Shown here: positions 9,455 to 17,537 of the stretch, one piece after another | How positions within the stretch are numbered: the first letter of the stretch is position 1 | How the letters are laid out: every line of letters starts with the position of its first letter | Origin: Chloroflexota bacterium | GTDB lineage: Bacteria > Chloroflexota > Limnocylindria > Limnocylindrales > CSP1-4 | Reading direction: 5' to 3' | DNA: 64,000 nucleotides | Assembly (NCBI GenBank): GCA_015478725.1 | Contig: JADMIG010000005.1 | Span: 1-64,000, forward strand | Program-made: the position numbers and the translations under genes | Notes under the pieces: model-generated | Databases searched by the model: none | Seen by the model: the letters and a program-made list of their open reading frames with translations, nothing else | What the model was told of the DNA's origin: nothing

Positions 9455-9964
9455 TCAGCCGCCCGGATCGTCGCCCACGATCGCACTCCGCCGCTCGAGC
9501 AGGGCGACGTCGCGCCAGCGGCTCGCTGCGTCGCGGCCGAGTCGCCGCTGGACGCCGACGATCCTGAAACCGGCCCGCGCGTGGAGGGCGAAGCTCGCCG
9601 CGTTCTCGGCGAGGATCCCGGCCTGGAGTGTCCAGACCCCGGCAGCCTCCGAGGCCGGGATGAGCTCGCCGAGGAGCGCCGTGCCGACACCGCGTCCGTG
9701 CGCGGCGGGATCGACATACACGCTCTCCCAGGCGACCCCGGCGTAGACGGGTCGGTGCGCGTACGGACCGAGTGCGGTCCAGCCGATGATCCGCTCATCG
9801 AGGTCCACCGCCACGAACCGGCACTCCGTCCGATGCGCGGCGTCCCACCCGTCCCACTCCGGCGCGTCGCGTTCGAGCGTCGCGTTGCCGCTCGCGATCC
9901 CCGCCTCGTAGATCCGGCGGACCGACGGCCAGTCCGCGGCGCGCATCGGCCTGATGAGGGTCAT
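9455..9964 (-). CDS. GNAT acetyltransferase, phosphinothricin-acetyltransferase type
   Basis: The protein has 169 residues with a GNAT fold: MTLIRPMRAADWPSVRRIY at the N-terminus, an aromatic FVAVDLDERIIGW strand and the acetyl-CoA loop HGRGVGTALL near residue 93. It resembles the PAT/MnaT subgroup that acetylates amino groups of amino-acid-like compounds. Its ATG overlaps the FAH-family stop by four bases, so it is translated with the homogentisate pathway, where it has no textbook role. It might detoxify an amine side product; that is only inference. Confidence 0.82.
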   Translation of the reverse strand: MTLIRPMRAADWPSVRRIYEAGIASGNATLERDAPEWDGWDAAHRTECRFVAVDLDERIIGWTALGPYAHRPVYAGVAWESVYVDPAAHGRGVGTALLGELIPASEAAGVWTLQAGILAENAASFALHARAGFRIVGVQRRLGRDAASRWRDVALLERRSAIVGDDPGG

Positions 9965-11061
9965 CGGCGATCGCGCGATGGCGGGCGGTCGACGATCGGT
10001 GTCCGGAGCTCGCCGAGGCGCTCGATGCCGAGCACGACCTCGTCGCCAGGTTCGAGGTAGCGGCCGAGGGTCTCGTCCCTCACCTCGAGGAGGCAACCGG
10101 TCCCGACGGTCCCACTGCCGATGAGGTCGCCCGGCCGGAGGCCGACGTCGGCGGACGCACGGGCGAGCATCTCGCCGAAGGAGAACCGCGCGTCGCTCCA
10201 CCTGCCCCGGCCGATGGGATGCGTGATGCCTGCGGCGTCGAAGACGGTCGCGGTCATCGCGAGGTCCGGACCGGTCGCCCCAGGTCGGCGCGCATCGGCG
10301 ATCTCGTCCGGGGTGACGAGCCACGGGCCGATGGAGCTCGCGAAGTCCTTGCCCTTCGCCGGCCCGAGCCGGACGGTCGTCTCGTCGCGCTGGAGGTCGC
10401 GCGCCGACCAGTCGTCGAGGATGCAGTAGCCGCCGATCGCCTCCTCCGCCCTCGCCGGGTCGAGATCGCGAGCCGGCGTGTCGACGAGGGCGCAGACCTC
10501 GAGCTCGAGATCGAGCTCGGACGAGCCGCGAGGTGCCCAGACCGAATCATCCGAGCCACGGAGCTCGGAGACGTTGCTGAAGTAGAAGACCGGCAGTCGA
10601 TACCAGGCCTCGGGCACCTCGCCGCCGCGACGCCGCCACATGGCGGCGACGTGGCCCTCGAAGGCGTAGAAGTCGCGGAGGCTCGGCGGGCGCAGGATCG
10701 GCGGCCCGAGGCGAAGATCGCTCGCGGCGAGGATCGCGTCGTCGTCCGGATCGTCCGGATCGTCCGGATCGTCCGGTTCGCTCGGCTCGGTGAGCGCGAG
10801 GAACCCCTCGAGGATCGCCCGCAGGGCTTCGACGCGACGACCGGCGGCGAGGTGATCGTCGAGGGTCGTGACCGGCGAGCGGAAGAGGCCGTCGTTGTGG
10901 GCGAGGCGCGGATCTGCCGCGAGCAGACGGCGTCGCGCGACCTCGAGGTCGAGCCACCCTCCCGGGGACGGCGCGGCGGCAGCCGGACCGCCGAGTGCGG
11001 CGGCGAGTCGCCACGGCGTCCCCGCGGGCGCGTGACGTTCGCGGACGTGCGCGATCCTCAT
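9961..11061 (-). CDS. fumarylacetoacetate hydrolase family protein
   Basis: This 366-residue protein has the FAH-family core in its C-terminal two thirds. ELDLELEVCALVD carries the metal-binding Glu residues, followed by GGYCILDDWSARDLQ, GPAKGKDFASSIGPWLVT and RPGDLIGSGTVGTG. In this cluster it most likely hydrolyses fumarylacetoacetate to fumarate and acetoacetate. The N-terminal 100 residues contain a DDP repeat made by a 9-bp tandem repeat in the DNA. It begins five bases after the HPPD stop and overlaps the GNAT gene. No maleylacetoacetate isomerase is seen in the cluster. Confidence 0.88.
   Translation of the reverse strand: MRIAHVRERHAPAGTPWRLAAALGGPAAAAPSPGGWLDLEVARRRLLAADPRLAHNDGLFRSPVTTLDDHLAAGRRVEALRAILEGFLALTEPSEPDDPDDPDDPDDDAILAASDLRLGPPILRPPSLRDFYAFEGHVAAMWRRRGGEVPEAWYRLPVFYFSNVSELRGSDDSVWAPRGSSELDLELEVCALVDTPARDLDPARAEEAIGGYCILDDWSARDLQRDETTVRLGPAKGKDFASSIGPWLVTPDEIADARRPGATGPDLAMTATVFDAAGITHPIGRGRWSDARFSFGEMLARASADVGLRPGDLIGSGTVGTGCLLEVRDETLGRYLEPGDEVVLGIERLGELRTPIVDRPPSRDRR
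10744..10779 (-). repeat. 9-bp tandem repeat inside FAH gene
   Basis: Four copies of gtccggatc (the last degenerate) encode a run of Asp-Asp-Pro units in a surface-linker region of the FAH-family protein. The frame is kept, so copy-number change would only lengthen or shorten the linker. Confidence 0.85.
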
Positions 11062-11066
11062 GGGGA

Positions 11067-12242
11067 CTAGAGGTTCCCGCGCCGCGCCTGTTCGATCTCG
11101 ATGGCCTCGAAGAGCGCCTTGAAGTTGCCGACCCCGAACCCGCGCGACCCGTGCCGTTCGATGACCTCGAAGAAGAACGTAGGCCGATCCTGCACCGGAC
11201 GGGTGAAGATCTGGAGCAGGTAGCCCTCCTCGTCGCGGTCCGCCTCGATGCCGAGCTCCTCGAGCGTCGCCATCGGCACGCCGACATCCCCGACGCGTTC
11301 GGCAAGCGTCTCGTAATACGCGTGCGGCATGCCGAGGAACTCCACGCCGTTCTCTCGGAGCGTTCCCACGGTCGCCACGATGTCGTCCGTGCGGAGGGCG
11401 ATGTGCTGACAGCCGGGCATGCCGTACCAGTCGAGGAACTCCTGGATCTGGCTCTTCTTCTTGCCGCTGGCCGGCTCGTTGATCGGGAACTTGATGCGGC
11501 CGGAGCCGTTCGTCATGACCTTGGACATGAGCGCCGAGTACTCGGTGTGGATGACCGAGTCGTCGTAGTGGATGAGCTGGCTGAAACCGAACACGTCGCG
11601 ATAGAAGTCGACGAAGCTGTCCATCTCGCCGAGGGCGACGTTGCCGACGCAGTGGTCGACCTCGAGGAGGCTCATCCCGGCGGCGGCACGGGCGGGCCTG
11701 CCGATGCGGCGATACCCCGGCGCGAACACGCCGCTGTAGGCGGACCGATCGATGAAGCTGTGGCGCGTCTCGCCGTAGGTCCAGACTGCCGCACGACGGA
11801 GGACGCCGTCCGCGCCGCCGTCAAGCTCGAGCGGCTCGCTGGCCGAGCGAGCGCCCCGCGCGGTCGTCTCGCGCCAGGAATGGGTGACATCCTCGACGGT
11901 GAACGCGATGTCCCTGACCCCGTCGCCGTGAGCCCTGACATGCTCCGCCACCTCGCCGTCCGGGGTCAGCGGCGCGGTGAGGACGAACGTGATGTCGTTG
12001 CGCCGCATGACGTAGCTCGCCCGGTCGCGGACGCCCGTCTCGAGGCCGGCGAAGGCGACCGGAGTGAAGCCCCACAGCGCTCGGTAGTAGGCGGCCGCCT
12101 GGCGCGCGTTGCCGACCCAGAACTCGATGTGGTCGATCCCGGCGAGCGGCAGGAAGTCGGCGGCTCGGGCGAAGGCTCCCGGATCGAGCCGCGCACCCGC
12201 CTGGTTCGCCGTCCCGAGGTCCGTCGGCAGTATCTGGGTCAT
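11067..12242 (-). CDS. hpd: 4-hydroxyphenylpyruvate dioxygenase
   Basis: HPPD (391 residues) converts 4-hydroxyphenylpyruvate to homogentisate with Fe(II) and O2. It has two VOC domains (about 25-165 and 185-375). The three iron ligands are visible: His in LEVDHCVGNV, His in GCQHIALRTDD and Glu in TFFFEVIERHG. The C-terminal GVGNFKALFEAIE helix is typical. I chose the ATG at 12242 because GGAGG lies about eight bases upstream; a longer in-frame start at 12341 has no support. It is the first gene of the tyrosine-catabolism cluster. Confidence 0.94.
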   Translation of the reverse strand: MTQILPTDLGTANQAGARLDPGAFARAADFLPLAGIDHIEFWVGNARQAAAYYRALWGFTPVAFAGLETGVRDRASYVMRRNDITFVLTAPLTPDGEVAEHVRAHGDGVRDIAFTVEDVTHSWRETTARGARSASEPLELDGGADGVLRRAAVWTYGETRHSFIDRSAYSGVFAPGYRRIGRPARAAAGMSLLEVDHCVGNVALGEMDSFVDFYRDVFGFSQLIHYDDSVIHTEYSALMSKVMTNGSGRIKFPINEPASGKKKSQIQEFLDWYGMPGCQHIALRTDDIVATVGTLRENGVEFLGMPHAYYETLAERVGDVGVPMATLEELGIEADRDEEGYLLQIFTRPVQDRPTFFFEVIERHGSRGFGVGNFKALFEAIEIEQARRGNL

Positions 12243-12370
12243 GGGTGTGTCCTCCGATGCGACGCGGTCCGCGCACATGCACGAGGGACGGTGCGACACT
12301 TCGGTCGCCCATCGATCCGGGCCAGTATGGAACGCGGTCATGGAGCGTCAAGCGACGGCAGAGGAGCCTC

Positions 12371-12868
12371 ATGTCCGATCGACCGACCCGGTCAGCCGCG
12401 ATCGAGCGGCTGGAGCACGCCGGACGCGACATCCACGACCTCGGGCCGCGCGTCGAGGCCGGCGCGCCGTGGCCGCTCGCCGACCGGTTCGGCACCGAGC
12501 CCGAGGCACGTTGGGGGCCGCCCGAGATCCTCGCCCACCTCGCCGAGATGCTCCCGTTCTGGCTCGGTGAGATCGAGCGGATCGTCGCCTCCGCGCGTCC
12601 GTCGCCGTTCGGACGCGTCGCCACCGACGCCCTCCGGCTGGCGACGATCGAACGGGACCGCTCGCTCCCGCCACGTGAGTTGTTCTCGCGGATCGCGAAC
12701 GACCTCGAGCGCTACGAGCGCCGCCTGCCGGAGCTTGCCGAGGCCGACCTCGCCGCGGTCGGGATCCACCCGCGATCCGGCGAGCTGTCCGTCGCGGACG
12801 TCCTCGAGCGAATGGTGGTCGGCCATCTCGAGGAGCACGTGGTCCAGATCCGCGAGGCGATCGGCTGA
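12371..12868 (+). CDS. DinB-like four-helix protein
   Basis: The protein has 165 residues, mostly helical. PPEILAHLAEMLPFWLGEIER resembles the first metal-binding helix of DinB/YfiT superfamily proteins, and VVGHLEEHVVQIREAIG the last one, with His residues at the usual places. Members often use bacillithiol or mycothiol or bind a metal; no function can be assigned here. GAGGAG lies just upstream of the ATG at 12371. It is followed four bases later by the DUF5317 gene, probably in the same transcript. Confidence 0.72.
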   Translation: MSDRPTRSAAIERLEHAGRDIHDLGPRVEAGAPWPLADRFGTEPEARWGPPEILAHLAEMLPFWLGEIERIVASARPSPFGRVATDALRLATIERDRSLPPRELFSRIANDLERYERRLPELAEADLAAVGIHPRSGELSVADVLERMVVGHLEEHVVQIREAIG

Positions 12869-12872
12869 CCCG

Positions 12873-13445
12873 ATGTTCATCCTCTACGCGGTCGTCGTCG
12901 GAATCGTCGCCGGGTACCTGACGGGCGGCCGCCTCGAAGGCCTGGCGACCGTCCGGTTTCGCTGGGCCGGGCTCGCGATCGCCGGCTTCGCGATCCAGCT
13001 CATCCTCTTCCTCGGTCCGGTCGCCGAGGCCCTCGATGGCGCGCCGGCGCTCGGTGTCGCGGCCTATGTCGGATCGACGGCACTCGTCCTCGGCGCCGTG
13101 CTCGCCAACCTCCGACTGCGGGGACTCGCGATCGTCGCGCTGGGCGCCGCGCTCAATGCGGCCGCCATCGTGGCGAACGGCGGGATCATGCCCACCACGG
13201 TCGGGGCGCTCGCCATCGCGGGGCGCGCTCCCGGCATCGGTTTCTCGAATAGCGCGGTGCGGGTGGATCCGGCGCTTCCCTGGCTCGTGGACCGGTTCGG
13301 CCTGCCGTCATGGCTTCCGCTCGCGAACGTCTTTTCGCTCGGCGACGTCATCATCGGGCTCGGCATCGCGATCGCGGTGGCGGCCGGCATGCGCGCCCGC
13401 TCGAGGACCGCGGACGCAGCCCCCGTCCGACCCGGACCGCGGTAG
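12873..13445 (+). CDS. DUF5317 family membrane protein
   Basis: This 190-residue protein has five or six hydrophobic segments (for example FILYAVVVGIVAGYLTGG and GLAIVALGAALNAAAIVANG). The NGGIMPTT motif and the late FSLGDVIIGLG segment are typical of DUF5317 proteins of unknown function. It lies in the cytoplasmic membrane. It starts four bases after the DinB-like gene, suggesting coupling. Immediately after its stop a new promoter and a c-di-GMP riboswitch begin. Confidence 0.75.
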   Translation: MFILYAVVVGIVAGYLTGGRLEGLATVRFRWAGLAIAGFAIQLILFLGPVAEALDGAPALGVAAYVGSTALVLGAVLANLRLRGLAIVALGAALNAAAIVANGGIMPTTVGALAIAGRAPGIGFSNSAVRVDPALPWLVDRFGLPSWLPLANVFSLGDVIIGLGIAIAVAAGMRARSRTADAAPVRPGPR

Positions 13446-13458
13446 TACGAACGGGCCA

Positions 13459-13487
13459 TTGGGCGTCGTGCGCGCACGCGCTACCGT
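13459..13487 (+). promoter_or_regulatory. promoter of the c-di-GMP riboswitch unit
   Basis: TTGGGC (13459-13464), a 17-base spacer and TACCGT (13482-13487) give a good sigma-70-type promoter. Transcription would begin about 13494, just before the aptamer. Confidence 0.55.
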
Positions 13488-13505
13488 GCGCAGCCTGGAA
13501 GCGGT

Positions 13506-13612
13506 GTCGCTTCCCATCGGAGTCCCGTCCAGGGCACACCCGTCGCAAGGCGGGGTCGCAAAGCCAGGGATCTCCCCCGCGAGGGCAGAGACCGCCCGGC
13601 CGCCGGAACGAC
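13506..13612 (+). promoter_or_regulatory. c-di-GMP-I (GEMM-I) riboswitch
   Basis: The core reads AGGGCACACC (13531-13540), then a six-pair stem closed by a GCAA tetraloop (13545-13548), then the hallmark GTCGCAAAGCC (13555-13565). This is the layout of the GEMM-I aptamer, where a GNRA-capped stem precedes GGGACGCAAAGCC. A second hairpin follows at about 13570-13592. An outer stem can form between 13506-13514 (GTCGCTTCC) and 13605-13612 (GGAACGAC). It should bind cyclic di-GMP and control the small gene at 13729. Whether binding turns expression on or off cannot be read by eye. Confidence 0.82.
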
Positions 13613-13728
13613 GATGCTGGACCGCTCAGAGGTGACGATGTGGACGCGGACCTGGCGCGCTTCACCGTGGTACCGGCGCCATACGGCGGCGGCGCACTCA
13701 CCCTGGGGAACAGGAAGACAGGTTCGTC

Positions 13729-13830
13729 ATGAAGCTCGTGATCAAGTCGCAGGCGCTCCGCGTCCTCCTGGCCCTGGGCGCGCTCGCCAGCTCGGCTCTC
13801 GTGCTCGAGGCCGGCAGGCGCTGGTGGTAG
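13729..13830 (+). CDS. 33-residue single-pass membrane peptide under c-di-GMP riboswitch
   Basis: The peptide has a basic N-terminus (MKLVIKSQALR), one hydrophobic helix (residues 12-26, VLLALGALASSALVL) and a C-terminus EAGRRWW. AGGAAGACAGG lies upstream of the ATG. It is the only plausible product between the riboswitch (ends about 13612) and a perfect hairpin at 13865. The arrangement promoter-aptamer-peptide-hairpin makes a dedicated monocistronic c-di-GMP unit. The Lys/Arg flanks and Trp pair would suit an inner-membrane anchor or a regulator of a larger membrane complex. I recognise no named family. Confidence 0.68.
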   Translation: MKLVIKSQALRVLLALGALASSALVLEAGRRWW

Positions 13831-13864
13831 GCCGTTCCGGCCGCTGAGGCCGGGGCCGCAGCCC

Positions 13865-13891
13865 GAGACCGCCGGCTCGTCCGGCGGTCTC
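13865..13891 (+). terminator. perfect hairpin ending the riboswitch unit
   Basis: An 11-pair stem (GAGACCGCCGG at 13865-13875 with CCGGCGGTCTC at 13881-13891) and a 5-base loop. No U-tract follows, as is common in GC-rich genomes. Confidence 0.7.
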
Positions 13892-14054
13892 GTCGCGTCC
13901 GGGGCGGGACGAGCGAACGCGAGACGACGCGGATGGACCCGCTCGCGATCGCGGCGCCGGCGCGTATCGTACGGACGGCGACCGCTCCGCGTCCCCGGCG
14001 GGGCGACCGTCGCCAGCCGACGAGACGACGTCATCCGACGGAGAGGAGCCCGAC

Positions 14055-14573
14055 GTGTTCACCCTCGCCGTCTCCCCCCTCGAGCTCGTCGTCCGCTCGA
14101 TCCTCGTCTACGTCGTCTTCTTCGGTGGTCTGCGGCTGTTCGGCAAGCGCGAGATCGGCCAGTTCACCCTCTTCGACCTCGCCCTCGTCCTCCTCGCCGC
14201 GAACGCGGTCCAGCCGGCGGTCACCGGTCCCGACGCGTCGGTCCCAGGAGGCGTCATCATCCTCGTCACGCTCTTCGCGACGAACCGGCTCGTCGCCGAA
14301 GCACGGACGCGTCTCCCGTGGGTCCGCCGGCTCCTGGAGTTCAGCCCGACCGTCATCGGCCGCGACGGCGCCTGGCTCCCAGACGTCCTCGAGCGCGAGG
14401 GCCTCGACCTCACCGACTGCGATGCCGCCCTCCGGGAGCACGGTCTCGACGACGTGAGCGACGTCAAGCTCGCGACCCTCGAGGAGGACGGCTCGATCAG
14501 CATCGTGCCCGTGGAAGGGATGACGGTCGACGCGGCACGTCGGCGGCGGCGCCGGTTTCGCCGGTCGCGCTGA
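14055..14573 (+). CDS. DUF421 (YetF-like) membrane protein
   Basis: This 172-residue protein has three N-terminal membrane helices (about 8-28, 38-58 and 65-82) and a cytoplasmic alpha/beta tail. FFGGLRLFGKREIGQFTLFD is the DUF421 signature, and the tail contains VKLATLEEDGSISIVP as in YetF/YcaP proteins. The start is GTG at 14055 with GAGGAG upstream. The family is widespread and its function is unknown. Confidence 0.85.
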   Translation: MFTLAVSPLELVVRSILVYVVFFGGLRLFGKREIGQFTLFDLALVLLAANAVQPAVTGPDASVPGGVIILVTLFATNRLVAEARTRLPWVRRLLEFSPTVIGRDGAWLPDVLEREGLDLTDCDAALREHGLDDVSDVKLATLEEDGSISIVPVEGMTVDAARRRRRRFRRSR

Positions 14574-14608
14574 GCGGCGCTCTTGATCCGGCGCTCCCGC
14601 CCGCCCGA

Positions 14609-16648
14609 TCAGGACCCGGTCGGGACCGCTGCCTCGAGGACGTGGCGGCGGAGGAACTCGCGGGTCCGGGTGAACGCATCGCGCCGGTTCTCCCGCGACT
14701 GCCAGCCGTGGGCCTCGTCGTCGTACCAGTGGACCTCGTGATGCTTGCCCTCGATCTCGAGCGCCTCGATCATCCGCTCGGACATGAGCGGCACGACGCG
14801 CTTGTCCCTGCGGCCGTGGAGGATGAGGAGCGGTGCCTCGAGCCGCTCCGCCCGATAGACCGGCGAGCCGCGACGGAAGAGGTCCCCCCGTCCGGGATCG
14901 TCCGGTGAGCCCATCTGGCGATCGAGGTCGATGCGACCGGGCCGGTCGCCGTGGCGGTAGCTCTCGGCGATCTCCGAGTCGCCATAGAGGTCGATGCCGG
15001 CCGCCCAGAGCGATGGCTCCTCCACGAGCGCCGAGAGCACGAGGTAGCCGCCGTACGAACCGCCCCAGATGGCCAGCCGTCCGTCGCACCACGGCTGCTC
15101 GCGGAGCCAGCGCGCCGCATCGATGACGTCGAAGACGTCGGCGTGACCCCACTCGCCCATGTTCGCCTCGCGGAACGTCCGGCCGTAGCCGGTCGAGCCG
15201 CGGAAGTCGACATCAAGGATGGCGAACCCGTCACGGACGAGCACCTGCCTGAACGGGCCCCAGCCCCGGTACGACTGCCAGGTGGGGCCGCCGTGGACGT
15301 TGACGATCGCCGGGACCCGTCGTCCGCCGCGACGTCCGCTCGCGGTCGACGGCCGGAGGAGCGTCCCCTCGATGCGGAGGCCGTCACGGGCGCCGACGGT
15401 GACGCGCTCCTCGGGCGCGAATCGCGCGACCGCCGGAGCGAGGACCGCCGGAAGGGAGGTACTCATCGGCCGCGGCCGGGATCCCTCCGGAGCGACGCCC
15501 GGGACCGGGAGCAGCCACAGGTCCTGCGGTCGCGTGGCTGACTCGCCGATCGCTGCGATCCACGCTCCGTCGGGCAGCCAGCCCACCGCTCGCCAGACGC
15601 CGGCCCATGGCTGGATCGGCGTCCCTCCCGCGACACTCGGTCGCGGGAGCTTCGGCGGACGACCCCGTCCGCGCTTCAGCGGTCCGCTGCCGGCAACGGC
15701 CGTCACGACGAGATCGACGAGGCCATCGTGGACGGCGATGTGCACACAGCGCGAACCGTCCGGCGACGGAAGCGGGGCATAGCCGAACCCACCGCCCGGC
15801 TCTCCGTGCTCTGGCGGGCCGGCCGTCACGACGGTCCGCGCCTCGAGATCCGGAGCGAGACGCACCACGTCGAACCAGCCGCTCGCATCGGTGAGGAAGA
15901 GGAGGCCGCCATCCGGCAGCCAGTGGGCGCCGCACTCCCAGTCCCCGCCGCCGCCGATGCGGCGCTCGTCGCCGGTCGCGACGTCGACGATGGAGATCCG
16001 CGATGCGTGGCGGACGCTCGGCCCGCGCTGGCCGGCGACTGCGAGCCGGGTCCCGTTCGGCGACCACTCGAACTCTTCGACGTCGAGGCCAGCGGCCGTC
16101 ACCGGGCGCGGCTCGAGACGCCGCGGCACCGCCGCAGGCCGGCCGCGCCGGGGCACGGGTGCCTCGATGACCCAGACCTGCGCCCAGCCGCGCCGGCGCG
16201 AGATGCAAGCGAGTCGCCCGCCGTCCGGGGACCAGTGCGGCGCGGTGTTGCCGGCCGGATGGTCGGTGACGGTCGTGAGCCGCGTCCCATCGATGTCGAC
16301 GATGCAGATCGCCATGTCGCGGACGAACGCGAGCCGCCGACCGTCCGGCGACCAGCGCGGATCCGAGATCGGCTTCTCGGACGAGGTGATGCGGACCGGC
16401 ATGCCGCCCCTGACCGGCTGGATGTACAGCTGTCGGGCGCCTCCCGACTCCTGGGTGAAGGCGATCGATCGTCCCCGCGGATCGATCCGGAACTCGCGCG
16501 GCGCCTCGACGGCGACGATGTGCTCGATGGTGAGCGGGTCGCCCGACGGCGCCGGGGTCGGGGTCGAGCCGCCAGACGAGCCTGCGGTCGGACCGCTCGA
16601 TGGGGGTGCCGGGTCCCGCCGCCCGGAGCCGCCGATCACTCGCCGCAT
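14609..16648 (-). CDS. S9 family prolyl oligopeptidase-like serine peptidase
   Basis: This 679-residue protein has an N-terminal beta-propeller built from WSPDGRRLAF-type repeats (about 50-400) and a C-terminal alpha/beta hydrolase domain. The catalytic triad is visible: Ser531 in GGSYGGY, Asp615 in GRRDKRVVPL and His647 in DEAHGW. It should cut short peptides as acylaminoacyl/dipeptidyl peptidases do. A Pro/Ser/Gly-rich stretch lies at 15-40; no clear signal peptide is seen. Its ATG overlaps the ProC stop by one base (TGATG), so both are translated together. Confidence 0.9.
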   Translation of the reverse strand: MRRVIGGSGRRDPAPPSSGPTAGSSGGSTPTPAPSGDPLTIEHIVAVEAPREFRIDPRGRSIAFTQESGGARQLYIQPVRGGMPVRITSSEKPISDPRWSPDGRRLAFVRDMAICIVDIDGTRLTTVTDHPAGNTAPHWSPDGGRLACISRRRGWAQVWVIEAPVPRRGRPAAVPRRLEPRPVTAAGLDVEEFEWSPNGTRLAVAGQRGPSVRHASRISIVDVATGDERRIGGGGDWECGAHWLPDGGLLFLTDASGWFDVVRLAPDLEARTVVTAGPPEHGEPGGGFGYAPLPSPDGSRCVHIAVHDGLVDLVVTAVAGSGPLKRGRGRPPKLPRPSVAGGTPIQPWAGVWRAVGWLPDGAWIAAIGESATRPQDLWLLPVPGVAPEGSRPRPMSTSLPAVLAPAVARFAPEERVTVGARDGLRIEGTLLRPSTASGRRGGRRVPAIVNVHGGPTWQSYRGWGPFRQVLVRDGFAILDVDFRGSTGYGRTFREANMGEWGHADVFDVIDAARWLREQPWCDGRLAIWGGSYGGYLVLSALVEEPSLWAAGIDLYGDSEIAESYRHGDRPGRIDLDRQMGSPDDPGRGDLFRRGSPVYRAERLEAPLLILHGRRDKRVVPLMSERMIEALEIEGKHHEVHWYDDEAHGWQSRENRRDAFTRTREFLRRHVLEAAVPTGS

Positions 16649-17502
16649 CAGCGGCCCGCGTCGCGGCCGACCGTCGCCTCGAGCTCCTCGCCGAGCTCGA
16701 CCGTCCGCCGGAACGCCGCCCAGACGGCCTCGGAGAGGACGGTCCGGAGGCGGCCGGACTCGAGCTCGTGGAGCGCCGCGGCGGACGTCCCGCCGGGCGA
16801 GGTGACCATGTTCCGGAGGACCGCCGGGTGATCGCCCGACTGCTTCGCGAAGTGGGTGCTCCCCTCGAGCGTCTCGATCACGAGGTCGTGGGCGATGTGA
16901 CGGGGGAACCCGAGATGGACGGCCGCATCGATGAGCGCCTCCATGACGAGGAAGACGTACGTCGGTCCGGTGCCGCTGACGGCGGTCGCCATCGCCACGA
17001 ACCGCTCGTCGTCCACCTCGATCTCGTGTCCGAGAGCCCGGAGCAGGGCGCTCGCCTGAACACGCTGCTCGGCGGTCGTCGCTGGCGTCGCGTACCAGAC
17101 GGTCATCCCGCGACCGAGCCGGGCGGGGGTGTTCGGCATGCTGCGGACCACCTGGCCGTGGCCGAGGAAGCCGATGAGCGCGGCCGTCGTTGCGCCGGCG
17201 ATGACGGACAGGACGAGCTGGCCGTCCCGGAGCGTCGGCCCGATCTCGCGACCCACGCGGGCGAGCATCTGGGGCTTGATCGCGAGCAGGACGACGTCCG
17301 CCGCGGAGACCGCCTCGACATTCGAGGCGGTCGTCCGGATGCCATAGAGCCGTGCGAGCTCGTCGCGCCGATCGGCGCGCGGGTGGCTCGCGACCACCTG
17401 GGCGGGCTCGACGAGCTCGCCCCGCAGGAGACCGGCGATCATCGCCTCGGCCATCACGCCGGAACCGACCGTGGCGATCGTGCGATGGGTCAGGGGGGAC
17501 AT
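16648..17502 (-). CDS. proC: pyrroline-5-carboxylate reductase
   Basis: ProC (284 residues) reduces pyrroline-5-carboxylate to proline with NAD(P)H. The N-terminal Rossmann motif reads TIATVGSGVMAEAMIAGLL. The signatures VRSMPNTPARLGRG, AVSGTGPTYVFLVMEAL and SPGGTSAAALHELE are all in place, and the length is normal. It is followed directly by an S9 peptidase that releases X-Pro or short peptides, so the pair may link peptide breakdown with proline supply, though the coupling may be coincidental. The start is leaderless-type, with TATACT seven bases upstream. Confidence 0.93.
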   Translation of the reverse strand: MSPLTHRTIATVGSGVMAEAMIAGLLRGELVEPAQVVASHPRADRRDELARLYGIRTTASNVEAVSAADVVLLAIKPQMLARVGREIGPTLRDGQLVLSVIAGATTAALIGFLGHGQVVRSMPNTPARLGRGMTVWYATPATTAEQRVQASALLRALGHEIEVDDERFVAMATAVSGTGPTYVFLVMEALIDAAVHLGFPRHIAHDLVIETLEGSTHFAKQSGDHPAVLRNMVTSPGGTSAAALHELESGRLRTVLSEAVWAAFRRTVELGEELEATVGRDAGR

Positions 17503-17509
17503 CGCGCCG

Positions 17510-17515
17510 AGTATA
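17510..17515 (-). promoter_or_regulatory. -10 box of proC
   Basis: TATACT on the minus strand, seven bases before the ATG of proC, with no Shine-Dalgarno. Confidence 0.55.
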
Positions 17516-17537
17516 CCGATGCGCCTCGCGGCTCGAC

